Below are positions 1 through 8,244 of a DNA stretch of 64,000 nucleotides, piece after piece. The translations under genes were made by a program, and so were the position numbers. Location of the stretch: positions 18,742 to 82,741 of the forward strand of contig CAJTYM010000014.1 of NCBI GenBank assembly GCA_910583835.1, written 5' to 3'. The stretch's first letter is position 1; every line of letters begins with the position of its first letter. The notes beneath the pieces are model-generated. The model saw only the letters and a list, made by a program, of their open reading frames with translations. It had not been told where the DNA came from and searched no databases. The DNA is from an uncultured Lachnospiraceae bacterium. Lineage in GTDB: Bacteria > Bacillota > Clostridia > Lachnospirales > Lachnospiraceae.

Positions 1-2421
1 TATTTTTTTATCTTCAACTTCAATAGTAGCGCTAATAGAATTTGTGTCCACAACAAATTTTTCAAACTTTCCTTCCAGCATATCCGCTTTATATAGATTA
101 TACTTTTCCATCGGATAAGCAAATAGTTTTATGCTATCAAAGCTGAATATTCCTGCATTTGGAAATGCAATCGAACAATTCTTCAATCCTTCCGCAGAAT
201 ATCCTAAATTTATAGTTACATCATCGCCAACATAGTATTGATTCTTTTCGCTCAACAATGTAAATTGTTTTCCTGCACCTTCCATGTTCACCCAGCACCG
301 ATTCGCCCAACTCCCATTTATAATCCTTAAACCGTTAAAGACAAGATATGTCTCTGCATTTTTCAGACTATGAAATGTCAGATTTACCTTTCCTCCGCCT
401 TCATTTACCTGAATTTTGCCTTCGCTCAACTGAACATTTTCTGTACTGGAAATTCCAAATGGCACTTGTACATAATTATTTTGATATTCGATTTCTTGAA
501 TGCCCTCTATACTTTCCCCAAGTACCGCCCCCTGAATAAGCGCTTCCTGCCGTTCTAAAGCGGAAAGAGCATCATACTCCTCCTTATTTATTATATTAGA
601 ATATGCATATGCAATGGGCAGCGCCTGCCTGTTTACATATATATCTCCATCTTCCCCACTAGAAAACAATTCAAAGCCATATGGCTTTAACTTTTCGCTT
701 TTCTTGGGACAAATAAAATACTTAACAGAAAAAATGTCATTAAGTATAGCCCTTCCATCAAGTCCCGTCAATTGAAATTTGTACCGCTCCGTATTCATAG
801 ACAGTTCTTCAAACAAACGACTTACATTATCTGCCAATAAACTATTATAAACTGCAGTTCCATTATATTTGTAATAAACAGCAAAATTTGTCTCATTCCA
901 TGGTGTTTCCACCCTATAAAATGAATCATCTGCAATGTTCTTAACTTCTGAAATATAATTTGAGTCAAAGACAGCATTAACATCTTCATCTATATATGCA
1001 GAAACAGAATCATTCAGAAGCGGATGAAAACTACATATTATAAACACAGCCACAGATGCAGCCACAGAAATTAGGAGCAAACTATTCCGAAACACTTTGA
1101 CACGTTTTGCGCCAGAGCATAAACATACCACCAACATCTGGAGAATTATGAGGCCTGAAGAAATGATGATGTATAAATTATTATACTTTATACCCAATAA
1201 GAAATATCCAGCGCCTAAGAATACCGTTACTATAACAATTGTTACCAGTTCCTTCATGGATAGTTCAAAAAAATGCGGTATGGCATATGCTACGATGATT
1301 CCCAACACAAAGGCCAGCCCAAAACACCACCTGTTACTTACATATCCGCCGCCATTAAAAATTTTCCCAAAGAACGGAACCACTGAAAACAGCGCTGTTA
1401 TGAAAAAAAATGCTTTTATTATCTTTGCTTTAGCGTCCTTTTTTATCAGCAATATCATGATAGACAATAATACTATCGGCATAAAACCAGTATACATTTC
1501 ATACCCTGGATTTTGTGCCGGCGAAAAAAAGCCCAATATCAAGCTTTTATAATAAGAGATATCGTAGCAAAAAATACTGCCGACATTTTGGCTGCTGTCT
1601 CCCGAACGGCAGCTATTTAAAAATGCATATATTCCAGGCAGCCATGCAAAAGCTGCCAATAATATTCCTAACAGATAAGATCCGGCAAGCATACATCCCT
1701 CAGAAAAGAATTCTGCAATATGTTTATGGAACAATTTGGGCGCTAATCTGACAAAGCAATATACTACTACAAGAACAGAGATTATATATCCCAGATACCA
1801 ACTGATAATAAAAAGTATACATGACGAAATTGTTAAAGTACGGATTTTTCTCTCTTCCAGAGCACGTTCTACACCAATTAAACACAAAGGAAAGTAAATC
1901 AAATAGTATATAAATAAAAGATATCTGCTAACCGCGAACAGGGCAAAGCCACAAAATAAATACACAAGGGCACCCGCCACTGACGCGAATCTGCCGGAAA
2001 TTTTTATATATTTGCAATACTTTAAAAATACGATACCTGCAATATATAAAAGCGCCATACTTACAAATTCATAAAATATTGGATAATACGCTTCCGGGCA
2101 TAGAACACCTAATAACACAATCGGGTATTTCGTAATATATATAATGGTATCCATCCCAAACCCGGTATTATAGTCAATTAGCGGTATTTCGCATGTTCCT
2201 TTTACGAACAGATTATGCAGAAATTCTTTCATATGAGTTATTTGCTGTACGACAGAGGGGTAGCCCTGTATATAAGCATCTCCCTGATATAGCAAGGATT
2301 TCCCCGCACTATGAAAACACCACAACAAAAGAACTGCCAAAACAAAAAAAATCCCCGAAAACAAAGCATAAGGCTCTATTTCACTTTTCCTGCTCCCGCT
2401 CAACTCCCGATATTTAATCAT
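1..2421 (-). CDS. YfhO-family polytopic membrane protein, 3' end outside window
   Basis: An uninterrupted minus-strand frame of 807 codons runs from an ATG at 2421 off the left edge. The ATG has a GGGAAGG ribosome site and lies 3 bp after the stop of the upstream glycosyltransferase gene. The N-terminal half is a series of hydrophobic helices. An early Y-Q-G-D followed by an N-T-G-F-G-M-D segment resembles the first extracytoplasmic loop of YfhO proteins (PF09586). The second half is a long, mostly soluble region. YfhO proteins are GT-C-like enzymes or carriers that glycosylate cell-wall polymers such as lipoteichoic acid from undecaprenyl-linked sugars. Position at the end of a glycosyltransferase operon fits this. 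Family assignment is by eye; the sugar and acceptor cannot be inferred. The coding region is notably AT-rich. Confidence 0.82.
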   Translation of the reverse strand, partial: MIKYRELSGSRKSEIEPYALFSGIFFVLAVLLLWCFHSAGKSLLYQGDAYIQGYPSVVQQITHMKEFLHNLFVKGTCEIPLIDYNTGFGMDTIIYITKYPIVLLGVLCPEAYYPIFYEFVSMALLYIAGIVFLKYCKYIKISGRFASVAGALVYLFCGFALFAVSRYLLFIYYLIYFPLCLIGVERALEERKIRTLTISSCILFIISWYLGYIISVLVVVYCFVRLAPKLFHKHIAEFFSEGCMLAGSYLLGILLAAFAWLPGIYAFLNSCRSGDSSQNVGSIFCYDISYYKSLILGFFSPAQNPGYEMYTGFMPIVLLSIMILLIKKDAKAKIIKAFFFITALFSVVPFFGKIFNGGGYVSNRWCFGLAFVLGIIVAYAIPHFFELSMKELVTIVIVTVFLGAGYFLLGIKYNNLYIIISSGLIILQMLVVCLCSGAKRVKVFRNSLLLISVAASVAVFIICSFHPLLNDSVSAYIDEDVNAVFDSNYISEVKNIADDSFYRVETPWNETNFAVYYKYNGTAVYNSLLADNVSRLFEELSMNTERYKFQLTGLDGRAILNDIFSVKYFICPKKSEKLKPYGFELFSSGEDGDIYVNRQALPIAYAYSNIINKEEYDALSALERQEALIQGAVLGESIEGIQEIEYQNNYVQVPFGISSTENVQLSEGKIQVNEGGGKVNLTFHSLKNAETYLVFNGLRIINGSWANRCWVNMEGAGKQFTLLSEKNQYYVGDDVTINLGYSAEGLKNCSIAFPNAGIFSFDSIKLFAYPMEKYNLYKADMLEGKFEKFVVDTNSISATIEVEDKKI

Positions 2422-2424
2422 ATC

Positions 2425-4290
2425 TTACCTTCCCAAAACTTTTTTCAATGCATGTTTACATGTGTATAAAAAACCATGATCTATGATACATTGTATCCCG
2501 CCTCTGACTTTTCGCGGAATAAATGTTATTTTTCTTCCTATTTTAAAGGAGGCAGAATTATGCACACATTCCAGCTGATAGATCAAATCTCTCTTGTGTG
2601 CATTCACGAGATTAATTGTATTGCTCATTTCTATTGCGCTGTTACACACATTATCAATATAAGCCATTATCAATTCTTTACGAAACCCTGCTCTGAACGC
2701 ATATCTCCACCACTCTTTCGAATAGCAAACGCTAAGGGACTCCCAAGGTTTGATTCTGTCTGCATAATGGATAATAACAGGATGCTTTATGCCATAATCC
2801 CATTCTTCTCTGCTAAAACATTCTTGAATGCCCGGATTCGCATCATATTCACCGTCATGCAGCAAATTATATTTCGTCATTATATTATATTTAAATTGCA
2901 AATGCCGAATTTTACCGAAACAAGCGACATTAATAATATCCTGATCCTGTGATGAAAAATTTCTCTCTAATAAAACTCTGAATTTCTCTTCTAAGTTATC
3001 TCTTCGCATCTTCTCCAGATTTATTAATAAGACGCCGGCATTTATATAATCATCCATCACAATACCTTTTTCCTTCTCTTGTCTCCTTCTATGATCCTCA
3101 GGATAATAATATCCCGGCGCCCGAACACCGGCAACATACCTATCATCTACGCTTGTCCTATAAAGTTCTGACAAATCATCCATTACGATCAAATCAACGT
3201 CCAAGTATATACACTTATTGACATTTTTTAATATCGTTGGTAATTGTAAGCGGTAAAACGTAGCCGCCGTAATATGATTAATCTGCATATCAATATCCTG
3301 ATATTGATTTTTCATATCTACGAAGTAAATATTGCACCTCTCATATTTCTTCATCAGTTCCAAAATGAAATCTTCTTTTTCTTTCTCAAAATCCCCTGAC
3401 TTCAAAACGTAAAAATCATAAAAGGTCTTCTTTTGGGCATTCTCCAATATGGAGACCAGCGTCACGCACATAGGGACAGCATAATTATCATCCGAAGCCA
3501 AAACCACGGGAATGGTATGATCCCCCTCTGCAATCATAGTTGCATAACATTTCGCTTTTAATCCCTTGGACAATAAATAGGTTATAAATATGCCTGTTAG
3601 CCATTCTGACACAAACAAACGCTTTCCTGTCAAATCTACCCTTTTTTCAAGTTCAAACGTAATGCTGAAAAACCACTCTGCGTACTCAAAAAAGTCTTTC
3701 CTGGAAAATATAAACATATTACAAAAATATGCCTCATGGCCTTCTAAATATTTCTTTGCATAAGGCTCAAAATCAGGATATTTTTCTTTTAATATTTCTA
3801 TTGCACATTCCAAATCCGTAATATCATGATTATTTTTATAATGTTCGTACATTGACGTTCTGTAATGAGGCTTCGTACAAATAAAATCATATTTTTCGAC
3901 TGCTTGTTCAACCACTGCCGGACTATAATTAATAGTATCATAGTAATCATCATCTATATCTAAACAATCATAAACCACCTGAGGCATATCCTTAAAGATA
4001 AAATGTCTTCGATAATGCATAAACCCTATATATTCGGGATTTCCTAATTTCTCATAATTCTTCCAGGCCCAATATACCGTTGTCATCTCATTATATGTGC
4101 CGTTTTTGTCAGATATATTTTCTCCGCTGTTATCTCCAATTGTATTTTCCAACAGCCAGCGCAATTTAGGATCGTCACTGCTCATTCGCTTCAGCGCATT
4201 GTCTCTTCCGGCATGTATTGGTGTCAGTATCTCATCTTTAAATAAATAATCCGGTTTATGATAGGATAGCAATATTTTTACTTTACTCAC
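2425..4290 (-). CDS. DUF4422-GT8 fusion glycosyltransferase
   Basis: A 621-residue protein with two parts. Residues about 3-255 match DUF4422, with an early SYHKPDYLF segment and the GFMHYRRHF motif; such domains are found in capsule and surface-glycan synthesis proteins. Residues about 260-540 are a GT8 domain (UDP-sugar, retaining), with VVLASDDNY at the start and the metal-binding DxD in YLDVDLIV. The C-terminus ends in a basic amphipathic tail containing NSASFKIGRKITFIPRKV. Translation starts at a GTG that overlaps the upstream GT2 stop (GTGA) with AAGGAGAA as ribosome site, so the two are coupled. It probably adds one or two sugars to a membrane-linked glycan. Linkage and acceptor are unknown. 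Confidence 0.88.
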   Translation of the reverse strand: MSKVKILLSYHKPDYLFKDEILTPIHAGRDNALKRMSSDDPKLRWLLENTIGDNSGENISDKNGTYNEMTTVYWAWKNYEKLGNPEYIGFMHYRRHFIFKDMPQVVYDCLDIDDDYYDTINYSPAVVEQAVEKYDFICTKPHYRTSMYEHYKNNHDITDLECAIEILKEKYPDFEPYAKKYLEGHEAYFCNMFIFSRKDFFEYAEWFFSITFELEKRVDLTGKRLFVSEWLTGIFITYLLSKGLKAKCYATMIAEGDHTIPVVLASDDNYAVPMCVTLVSILENAQKKTFYDFYVLKSGDFEKEKEDFILELMKKYERCNIYFVDMKNQYQDIDMQINHITAATFYRLQLPTILKNVNKCIYLDVDLIVMDDLSELYRTSVDDRYVAGVRAPGYYYPEDHRRRQEKEKGIVMDDYINAGVLLINLEKMRRDNLEEKFRVLLERNFSSQDQDIINVACFGKIRHLQFKYNIMTKYNLLHDGEYDANPGIQECFSREEWDYGIKHPVIIHYADRIKPWESLSVCYSKEWWRYAFRAGFRKELIMAYIDNVCNSAIEMSNTINLVNAHKRDLIYQLECVHNSASFKIGRKITFIPRKVRGGIQCIIDHGFLYTCKHALKKVLGR

Positions 4291-5360
4291 CTGCAGTTCT
4301 CCTTATTTCCCTTACAATATTCTTTGACCTTAATCGGAATTGCCATTATCTTTTTTCCGACTTTAAACGTCGTAGAATTCTTAATATTTTCATATTCCGC
4401 ATTCGCCTGTTGCGCCATGATTTTTTCTCGCTCTACCTCTTTTTGTTCCCATTCATAAATAAGCGGAACTACGCCCTCTTTATACCCAGAATCGTCAGGC
4501 ATGCCTGTCCTGTCTATCAGGCTATCTGCTTCCAATAAAAGCCGCAAAACTTTATCACTTCTACTTTCCAGCCCCAAAATTATTTTGTCTTTATACTCTC
4601 TCAACATTCTGTCAACCGTTAAATAATGCAATTCTGACAATCCTTCTTCACGCGACATCGTAAGATTGTCAATGAATCCATTTAAAACCGCACAAATTCT
4701 TTCTTCGTCCCATTTCAAGTTCTGATGTCCAAAACGGTAGCAATAAGCTACTCTTGGCAGTACATAAAACCTTTTCGCTGCAATCATCGCTTTCACAAAA
4801 AAAGGAGGATCCTGAAAACGGATATACGGCGGAAAAAAGATTTCATTCTTTATTAAAAACTCCCTATTATAGATAAAACGATAAAAGCCGTAATCAAATT
4901 GATAATCTTTATACTCAACATATCCCTCCCGTTCAAAAGTGTATTTTGTGTACACCCCCAGAAATTCCTTCCGTATCCATTGCCCATCCTTATGATCTTC
5001 ACTTAAGGACCCTCCGCAGATTTGAACTCCATGTGTCGTTGCTGCTTGGTACAGATCTTCCAAAATCCGTTCGTCCAAATAATAATCATCTGGGTCCATA
5101 AATGCAACATACTCCCCTTTTGCTTCTCGGATTCCACGATTCCTGGCCGCTCCTACCCCCTTATTTTCCTGCGTTATAACCCGAATCCTTGAATCCTGCT
5201 CGCAATATGCCTCCAATAAATCTAAGGAACTATCCGTAGAACCATCATTGATACAGATCAATTCTATGTCAAAAAGCGTCTGCTCCCGAATGCTCTTTAT
5301 ACACTGTTCCAAATATTTTTCCATGTTATAGACAGGAATCACAACAGATATCTTCAACAT
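4287..5360 (-). CDS. GT2 family glycosyltransferase
   Basis: A 357-residue protein with a GT-A fold N-terminus (ISVVIPVYNMEKYLEQC) and the diagnostic nucleotide/metal motif D-P-D-D near residue 92, plus the NDGSTD loop near residue 40. It transfers a sugar from a nucleotide donor to a surface polymer precursor on the cytoplasmic face of the membrane. The last 50 residues leave the catalytic domain and form a basic tail, NSTTFKVGKKIMAIPIKV, which closely resembles the tail of the neighbouring GT8 protein although the catalytic folds differ. The start has GGAGGGGG upstream. It lies between the methyltransferase-like gene (18 bp away) and the GT8 fusion (overlap). Confidence 0.9.
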   Translation of the reverse strand: MLKISVVIPVYNMEKYLEQCIKSIREQTLFDIELICINDGSTDSSLDLLEAYCEQDSRIRVITQENKGVGAARNRGIREAKGEYVAFMDPDDYYLDERILEDLYQAATTHGVQICGGSLSEDHKDGQWIRKEFLGVYTKYTFEREGYVEYKDYQFDYGFYRFIYNREFLIKNEIFFPPYIRFQDPPFFVKAMIAAKRFYVLPRVAYCYRFGHQNLKWDEERICAVLNGFIDNLTMSREEGLSELHYLTVDRMLREYKDKIILGLESRSDKVLRLLLEADSLIDRTGMPDDSGYKEGVVPLIYEWEQKEVEREKIMAQQANAEYENIKNSTTFKVGKKIMAIPIKVKEYCKGNKENCR

Positions 5361-5378
5361 GTTTCCCCCTCCATACTC

Positions 5379-6389
5379 CTATAGGGTACACAAAAACTTA
5401 TTATCTTCTGATGTAATAATTCTGGTTTCCTTATTCCCTTTATAAGCACCTTCCTCATATGCTATCCCATGCTCCTTTAACGTTGTCTCAATCAATTCCA
5501 CCGCATTGCATTCTCCCTGACGATTTACATCATCCACCATAATGACAAAGGAATTTTCCAAATACTCAGGTATCAGCTTCAACACATCTACCCTTGCGTA
5601 AATATTCGCATCTCCTCCAAAAGGTGCATCAATCGAAATCAAATCATACCTTCTGTCAGCCAAACTCTGAAAATTCTCATAGACCAGAACCGCTGGATCA
5701 TCCAACAAAGCTTCTCTAATCAAGTTAAGACATACAATTTCTGTACTGTCAGAAAGCTTATGCTCCTGTCCAAAGAATTCAATCCACTCTCTGTCATGCT
5801 CTACTACCCGATGGCAAACTCTTGACTCCGAATCTGCATATTGCGTAATCATGTGCGTAGACTGCCCTAATCCTAATTCCAGAATGGACTTCGGCTTTGC
5901 CTCATTCAGAGCACGATACAATGCATACAGATACTGATAACCAACTGCCCATCTTCCCGGATAGAATGAACGGTTTTCCAACCACCTTGAATGGCTGATG
6001 GCATCTCTAAACACCAATCCCCATACTGCTTCGTCTGCTGCATTGTGCGTCTTGTCTGCAACGCCGCTGATTTTTTTAATCCGAAGATTATTGTCATGAA
6101 CCTCATCTCTTACCTTTTGAATATTCTGATGAGAATGATGCACTTCATCCCTTACGCCTTTTAATGTGCCAAACGAATTGTGCACCTCGTCCCGTACACC
6201 TCTTATTGTGCCAAACGAATTGTTCACCTCAACCTGTACAGCTCTTATCAATGTCAGACACTCCCTTATATCTGCCCGCATAAGTTCCAATTCTTTCTCA
6301 CAATTCAAACAATCCACTTTCTCATTCAACTTACGGATGCTATTTCTTGTCGCTGGCAAACACTCAAGGAGTTTCTCCTTCAAACTCAT
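5379..6389 (-). CDS. Coiled-coil plus class I SAM methyltransferase-like protein
   Basis: First gene of the glycan operon. Residues about 10-110 form a coiled coil with four near-copies of an 11-14 residue unit built on VRDEVH and NSFGT. Residues about 130-330 look like a Rossmann methyltransferase: the glycine motif is SILELGLGQST, an acidic residue follows in VEHD, and SIDAPFG and MVDDVN come later. It probably modifies a sugar or polymer made by the adjacent transferases, though no substrate is visible. The ATG at 6389 with AAAGGCGG at 9 bp is preferred. An in-frame GTG at 6440 and an ATG at 6431 would add 17 or 14 residues but have no ribosome site and lie just after the predicted transcription start. 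Confidence 0.75.
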   Translation of the reverse strand: MSLKEKLLECLPATRNSIRKLNEKVDCLNCEKELELMRADIRECLTLIRAVQVEVNNSFGTIRGVRDEVHNSFGTLKGVRDEVHHSHQNIQKVRDEVHDNNLRIKKISGVADKTHNAADEAVWGLVFRDAISHSRWLENRSFYPGRWAVGYQYLYALYRALNEAKPKSILELGLGQSTHMITQYADSESRVCHRVVEHDREWIEFFGQEHKLSDSTEIVCLNLIREALLDDPAVLVYENFQSLADRRYDLISIDAPFGGDANIYARVDVLKLIPEYLENSFVIMVDDVNRQGECNAVELIETTLKEHGIAYEEGAYKGNKETRIITSEDNKFLCTL

Positions 6390-6465
6390 ATTTTCTATCC
6401 GCCTTTCAAACGCCTTAAAAATTGTGTACATTTTCGCCACTTAGTACCAAAGCAATCTAATGTGG

Positions 6466-6494
6466 ATTGTATCAGAAAAATGCACAAAAGTCAA
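6466..6494 (-). promoter_or_regulatory. Sigma-A-type promoter of the glycan operon
   Basis: On the minus strand TTGACT (6494-6489) and TACAAT (6471-6466) are separated by 17 bp, close to the vegetative consensus. Transcription would begin near 6459, about 70 bp before the preferred ATG of the methyltransferase-like gene. It is the only strong promoter seen for the four-gene operon. Confidence 0.75.
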
Positions 6495-6520
6495 CAAAAA
6501 CTAATGTTAAACTATATTCA

Positions 6521-6545
6521 AAACGCCTGTTTTTAGGCGTTTTTT
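6521..6545. terminator. Short hairpin terminator between the resolvase relic and the glycan operon
   Basis: AAACGCC (6521-6527) pairs with GGCGTTT (6536-6542) across an 8-base loop. A T-run follows on the plus strand and a shorter one on the minus strand. It lies just upstream of the glycan promoter and would insulate it from transcription through the recombinase relic. Confidence 0.55.
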
Positions 6546-6584
6546 AAGTGACAAAAAAGTACACATTTCTGCAAAAATATCTGC

Positions 6585-6916
6585 TTACAGTAACTTGGCT
6601 TTTTGGTAAACCTCTGACCTGTAACGGAACGTTGATAATGGCATTCCACAGGACTTTGCCGCTGCTGTTCCCATAAGTTTCCCCGATTTCCAGAGCTTAT
6701 AGGCTTCATGGAAGCTTTCTGGCAACGGACATGGAGGTCTGCCAAAACGTACCCCTCTGGCTTTTGCTGCTGCAATCCCTTCTGCCTGACTCTACCGGAC
6801 TGTTTGTCTATAAAGATGTTCTTGGCCGGAATTGACAATTCTTGGAATGCCATTGTCTGCCTGTCCTCATTCTGGTCTCGGCTGCTGACCCGGATATATC
6901 CGTATATATTTGCCAT
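6585..6916 (-). pseudogene. Serine recombinase (resolvase) relic with internal deletion
   Basis: The first about 45 residues after the ATG at 6916 are a resolvase N-terminus (ANIYGYIRVSSRDQNEDRQ), including the catalytic serine context and the DKQSG segment. The frame then changes. In another frame the reading QAEGIAAAKARGVRFGRPP leads to the DNA-binding helix-turn-helix tail and a stop at 6585. In intact resolvases of about 190 residues these two parts are separated by roughly 80 residues of catalytic and dimer-helix sequence. A large internal deletion with a frame change therefore inactivated the gene. It marks a former mobile element or inversion/resolution module beside the surface-glycan operon. 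Confidence 0.8.
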
Positions 6917-6962
6917 GTTTTTATATCCATCCCTTTCATTTCGCTCAGGCACAAAACGCTAT

Positions 6963-6974
6963 GGAAACGTTTCC
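6963..6974. promoter_or_regulatory. Perfect 12-bp palindrome, LacI/CcpA-type operator candidate
   Basis: GGAAACGTTTCC, with TG-rich flanks, has the central CG of LacI-family operators and of catabolite-responsive (cre) sites. It lies about 50 bp upstream of the resolvase relic start, where no intact gene is now available to be controlled. It may be a leftover of a deleted sugar gene. Confidence 0.35.
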
Positions 6975-7358
6975 CTGATTTTATTTTTTACCTGCCTTTG
7001 GATTCCCCATACGACCGTGCTATGTCTCTCACTCTTTCAGTAATTCCTGCGAGCGGAAATATAAGAATCACTGGGCAGTTCACCATCTGGGCATAAAAAC
7101 AGCCAGACGCCCCTGCTTCCAGAAAACCATCTGACTATATAATATTATGTTATCCAATTATATGATTTAATCGCTTATCTATCAATATTTATTTTCTCTA
7201 TAAAGTAATTTCAGTGAAACTTTCAGAACAAGCACCTCTAACTCTTGCCAAATATGCACAACAGTACAATACTTTCTATTCCCCTTCGTCAACTATCCAT
7301 GCAAGCATTTCTATTTTCCTAAATGCCCTGTGGGTGCATTGCTCGCGGGAATAACGAC
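6975..7358. other. Gene-free stretch
   Basis: No frame with a ribosome site, start and family resemblance was found on either strand. The sequence is AT-rich around 7135-7260. It probably contains decayed remains of the mobile element that left the resolvase fragment, but nothing is recognisable. Confidence 0.5.
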
Positions 7359-7413
7359 AAAAAACTCCTTTTGAGCAAGAATTCTCATTTCCTGATTCTT
7401 ACCCAAAAGGAGT
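7359..7413 (-). terminator. Rho-independent terminator
   Basis: ACTCCTTTTG (7364-7373) pairs with CAAAAGGAGT (7404-7413), extended inward by AAGAAT/ATTCTT. On the minus strand it is followed by a six-base T-run. It ends the transcript of the coiled-coil protein gene that stops at 7478. Confidence 0.8.
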
Positions 7414-7477
7414 GCTTCTTTCCCTATACAGAAACTGAAATATTTATATCGGTATCCGTTATTTAATATTCGTTGTA

Positions 7478-8059
7478 CTAGTAAAAAAGGGTATGCTGCC
7501 GCCTGTAGGCATCGTTATCTTTCTGGCTTAGCTCGCTCTCTACCTGCGCCAGTTTCTTCTCCAGTTCTTTTACCTTCTGTTCGTCCCCGGCAGCTGACTG
7601 AATCTGCTGTTCCAACTGCTGCTTCTTCTCTTTCAGCCTTTTAATTTCCTTGTCAACCCCATCCGTATTGCCGGTACATTTCTCGGCAGGTTTTCCTGAA
7701 TTGTCTGCATTTACTTTCGGTCTTTTGCCATCTCCATTTTCATCAGGGCTACCCACCTTTGCCTTCGGCTGTTCCTCCTCATCCGCATTACCTGTTTTCT
7801 TGGGGTCATCATAAAAAACTTTCTGGTTACCGTTCTCATCCTTTCCTATCCGGTACAGGCCGCTGGGCTTGGCAGATGATTTTTCGCTACTGACATATTC
7901 ATCATGCGAAACAGATGATTTATCCGCTGCCTTTCCGTCATTCTGCCCTTTTTTAGTTTGCTCCGCTTTTTCAGCCCTCGCAAGCGACTGTTTTTCTTTC
8001 AGCTGCTCTGCATAATTGGTCTGGGAACGATTATAACTTCCATTGATTTCCATTGACAT
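7478..8059 (-). CDS. Hydrophilic coiled-coil protein of unknown function
   Basis: A 193-residue, highly charged protein without signal peptide or membrane segment. The N-terminus (SMEINGSYNRSQTNYAEQL) is followed by a low-complexity Lys/Glu/Asp/Ser-rich middle containing a short GLYRIGKDENGNQKVFYDD segment. Residues about 135-178 are a predicted coiled coil (KEIKRLKEKKQQLEQQI). AGGAGG precedes the ATG. It is monocistronic, ending at its own terminator, and lies beside a chemoreceptor gene. No family function is recognised. The short N-terminal Asn/Tyr-rich style resembles the protein at 48983-49558, but this is only a resemblance. Confidence 0.7.
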   Translation of the reverse strand: MSMEINGSYNRSQTNYAEQLKEKQSLARAEKAEQTKKGQNDGKAADKSSVSHDEYVSSEKSSAKPSGLYRIGKDENGNQKVFYDDPKKTGNADEEEQPKAKVGSPDENGDGKRPKVNADNSGKPAEKCTGNTDGVDKEIKRLKEKKQQLEQQIQSAAGDEQKVKELEKKLAQVESELSQKDNDAYRRQHTLFY

Positions 8060-8244
8060 AATCCTGCCTCCTTAAATTTTATTGTCGGGCAGTGCAATCC
8101 GCAAAACACTGCAGCCTTTCTGCCTTCCATAACTTCCTTCGGCTGCATAAAACAGGGAATAAACCAATTTGCAGCGAACTGCTCTGTCAATGCGGTAAAA
8201 TGAAGTCAAATACCCCGCAGCAAGCTATGGGGCATGACCTACAA

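Noticed and set aside
348..2417. Several short plus-strand frames at the left edge
   Set aside because: They are shadows of the uninterrupted minus-strand YfhO-like gene that runs out of the window.
7445..7452. ACCGATAT on the minus strand as another sigma-D -10
   Set aside because: The nearest TAAA is only 8 bp upstream, too close, and no gene follows.
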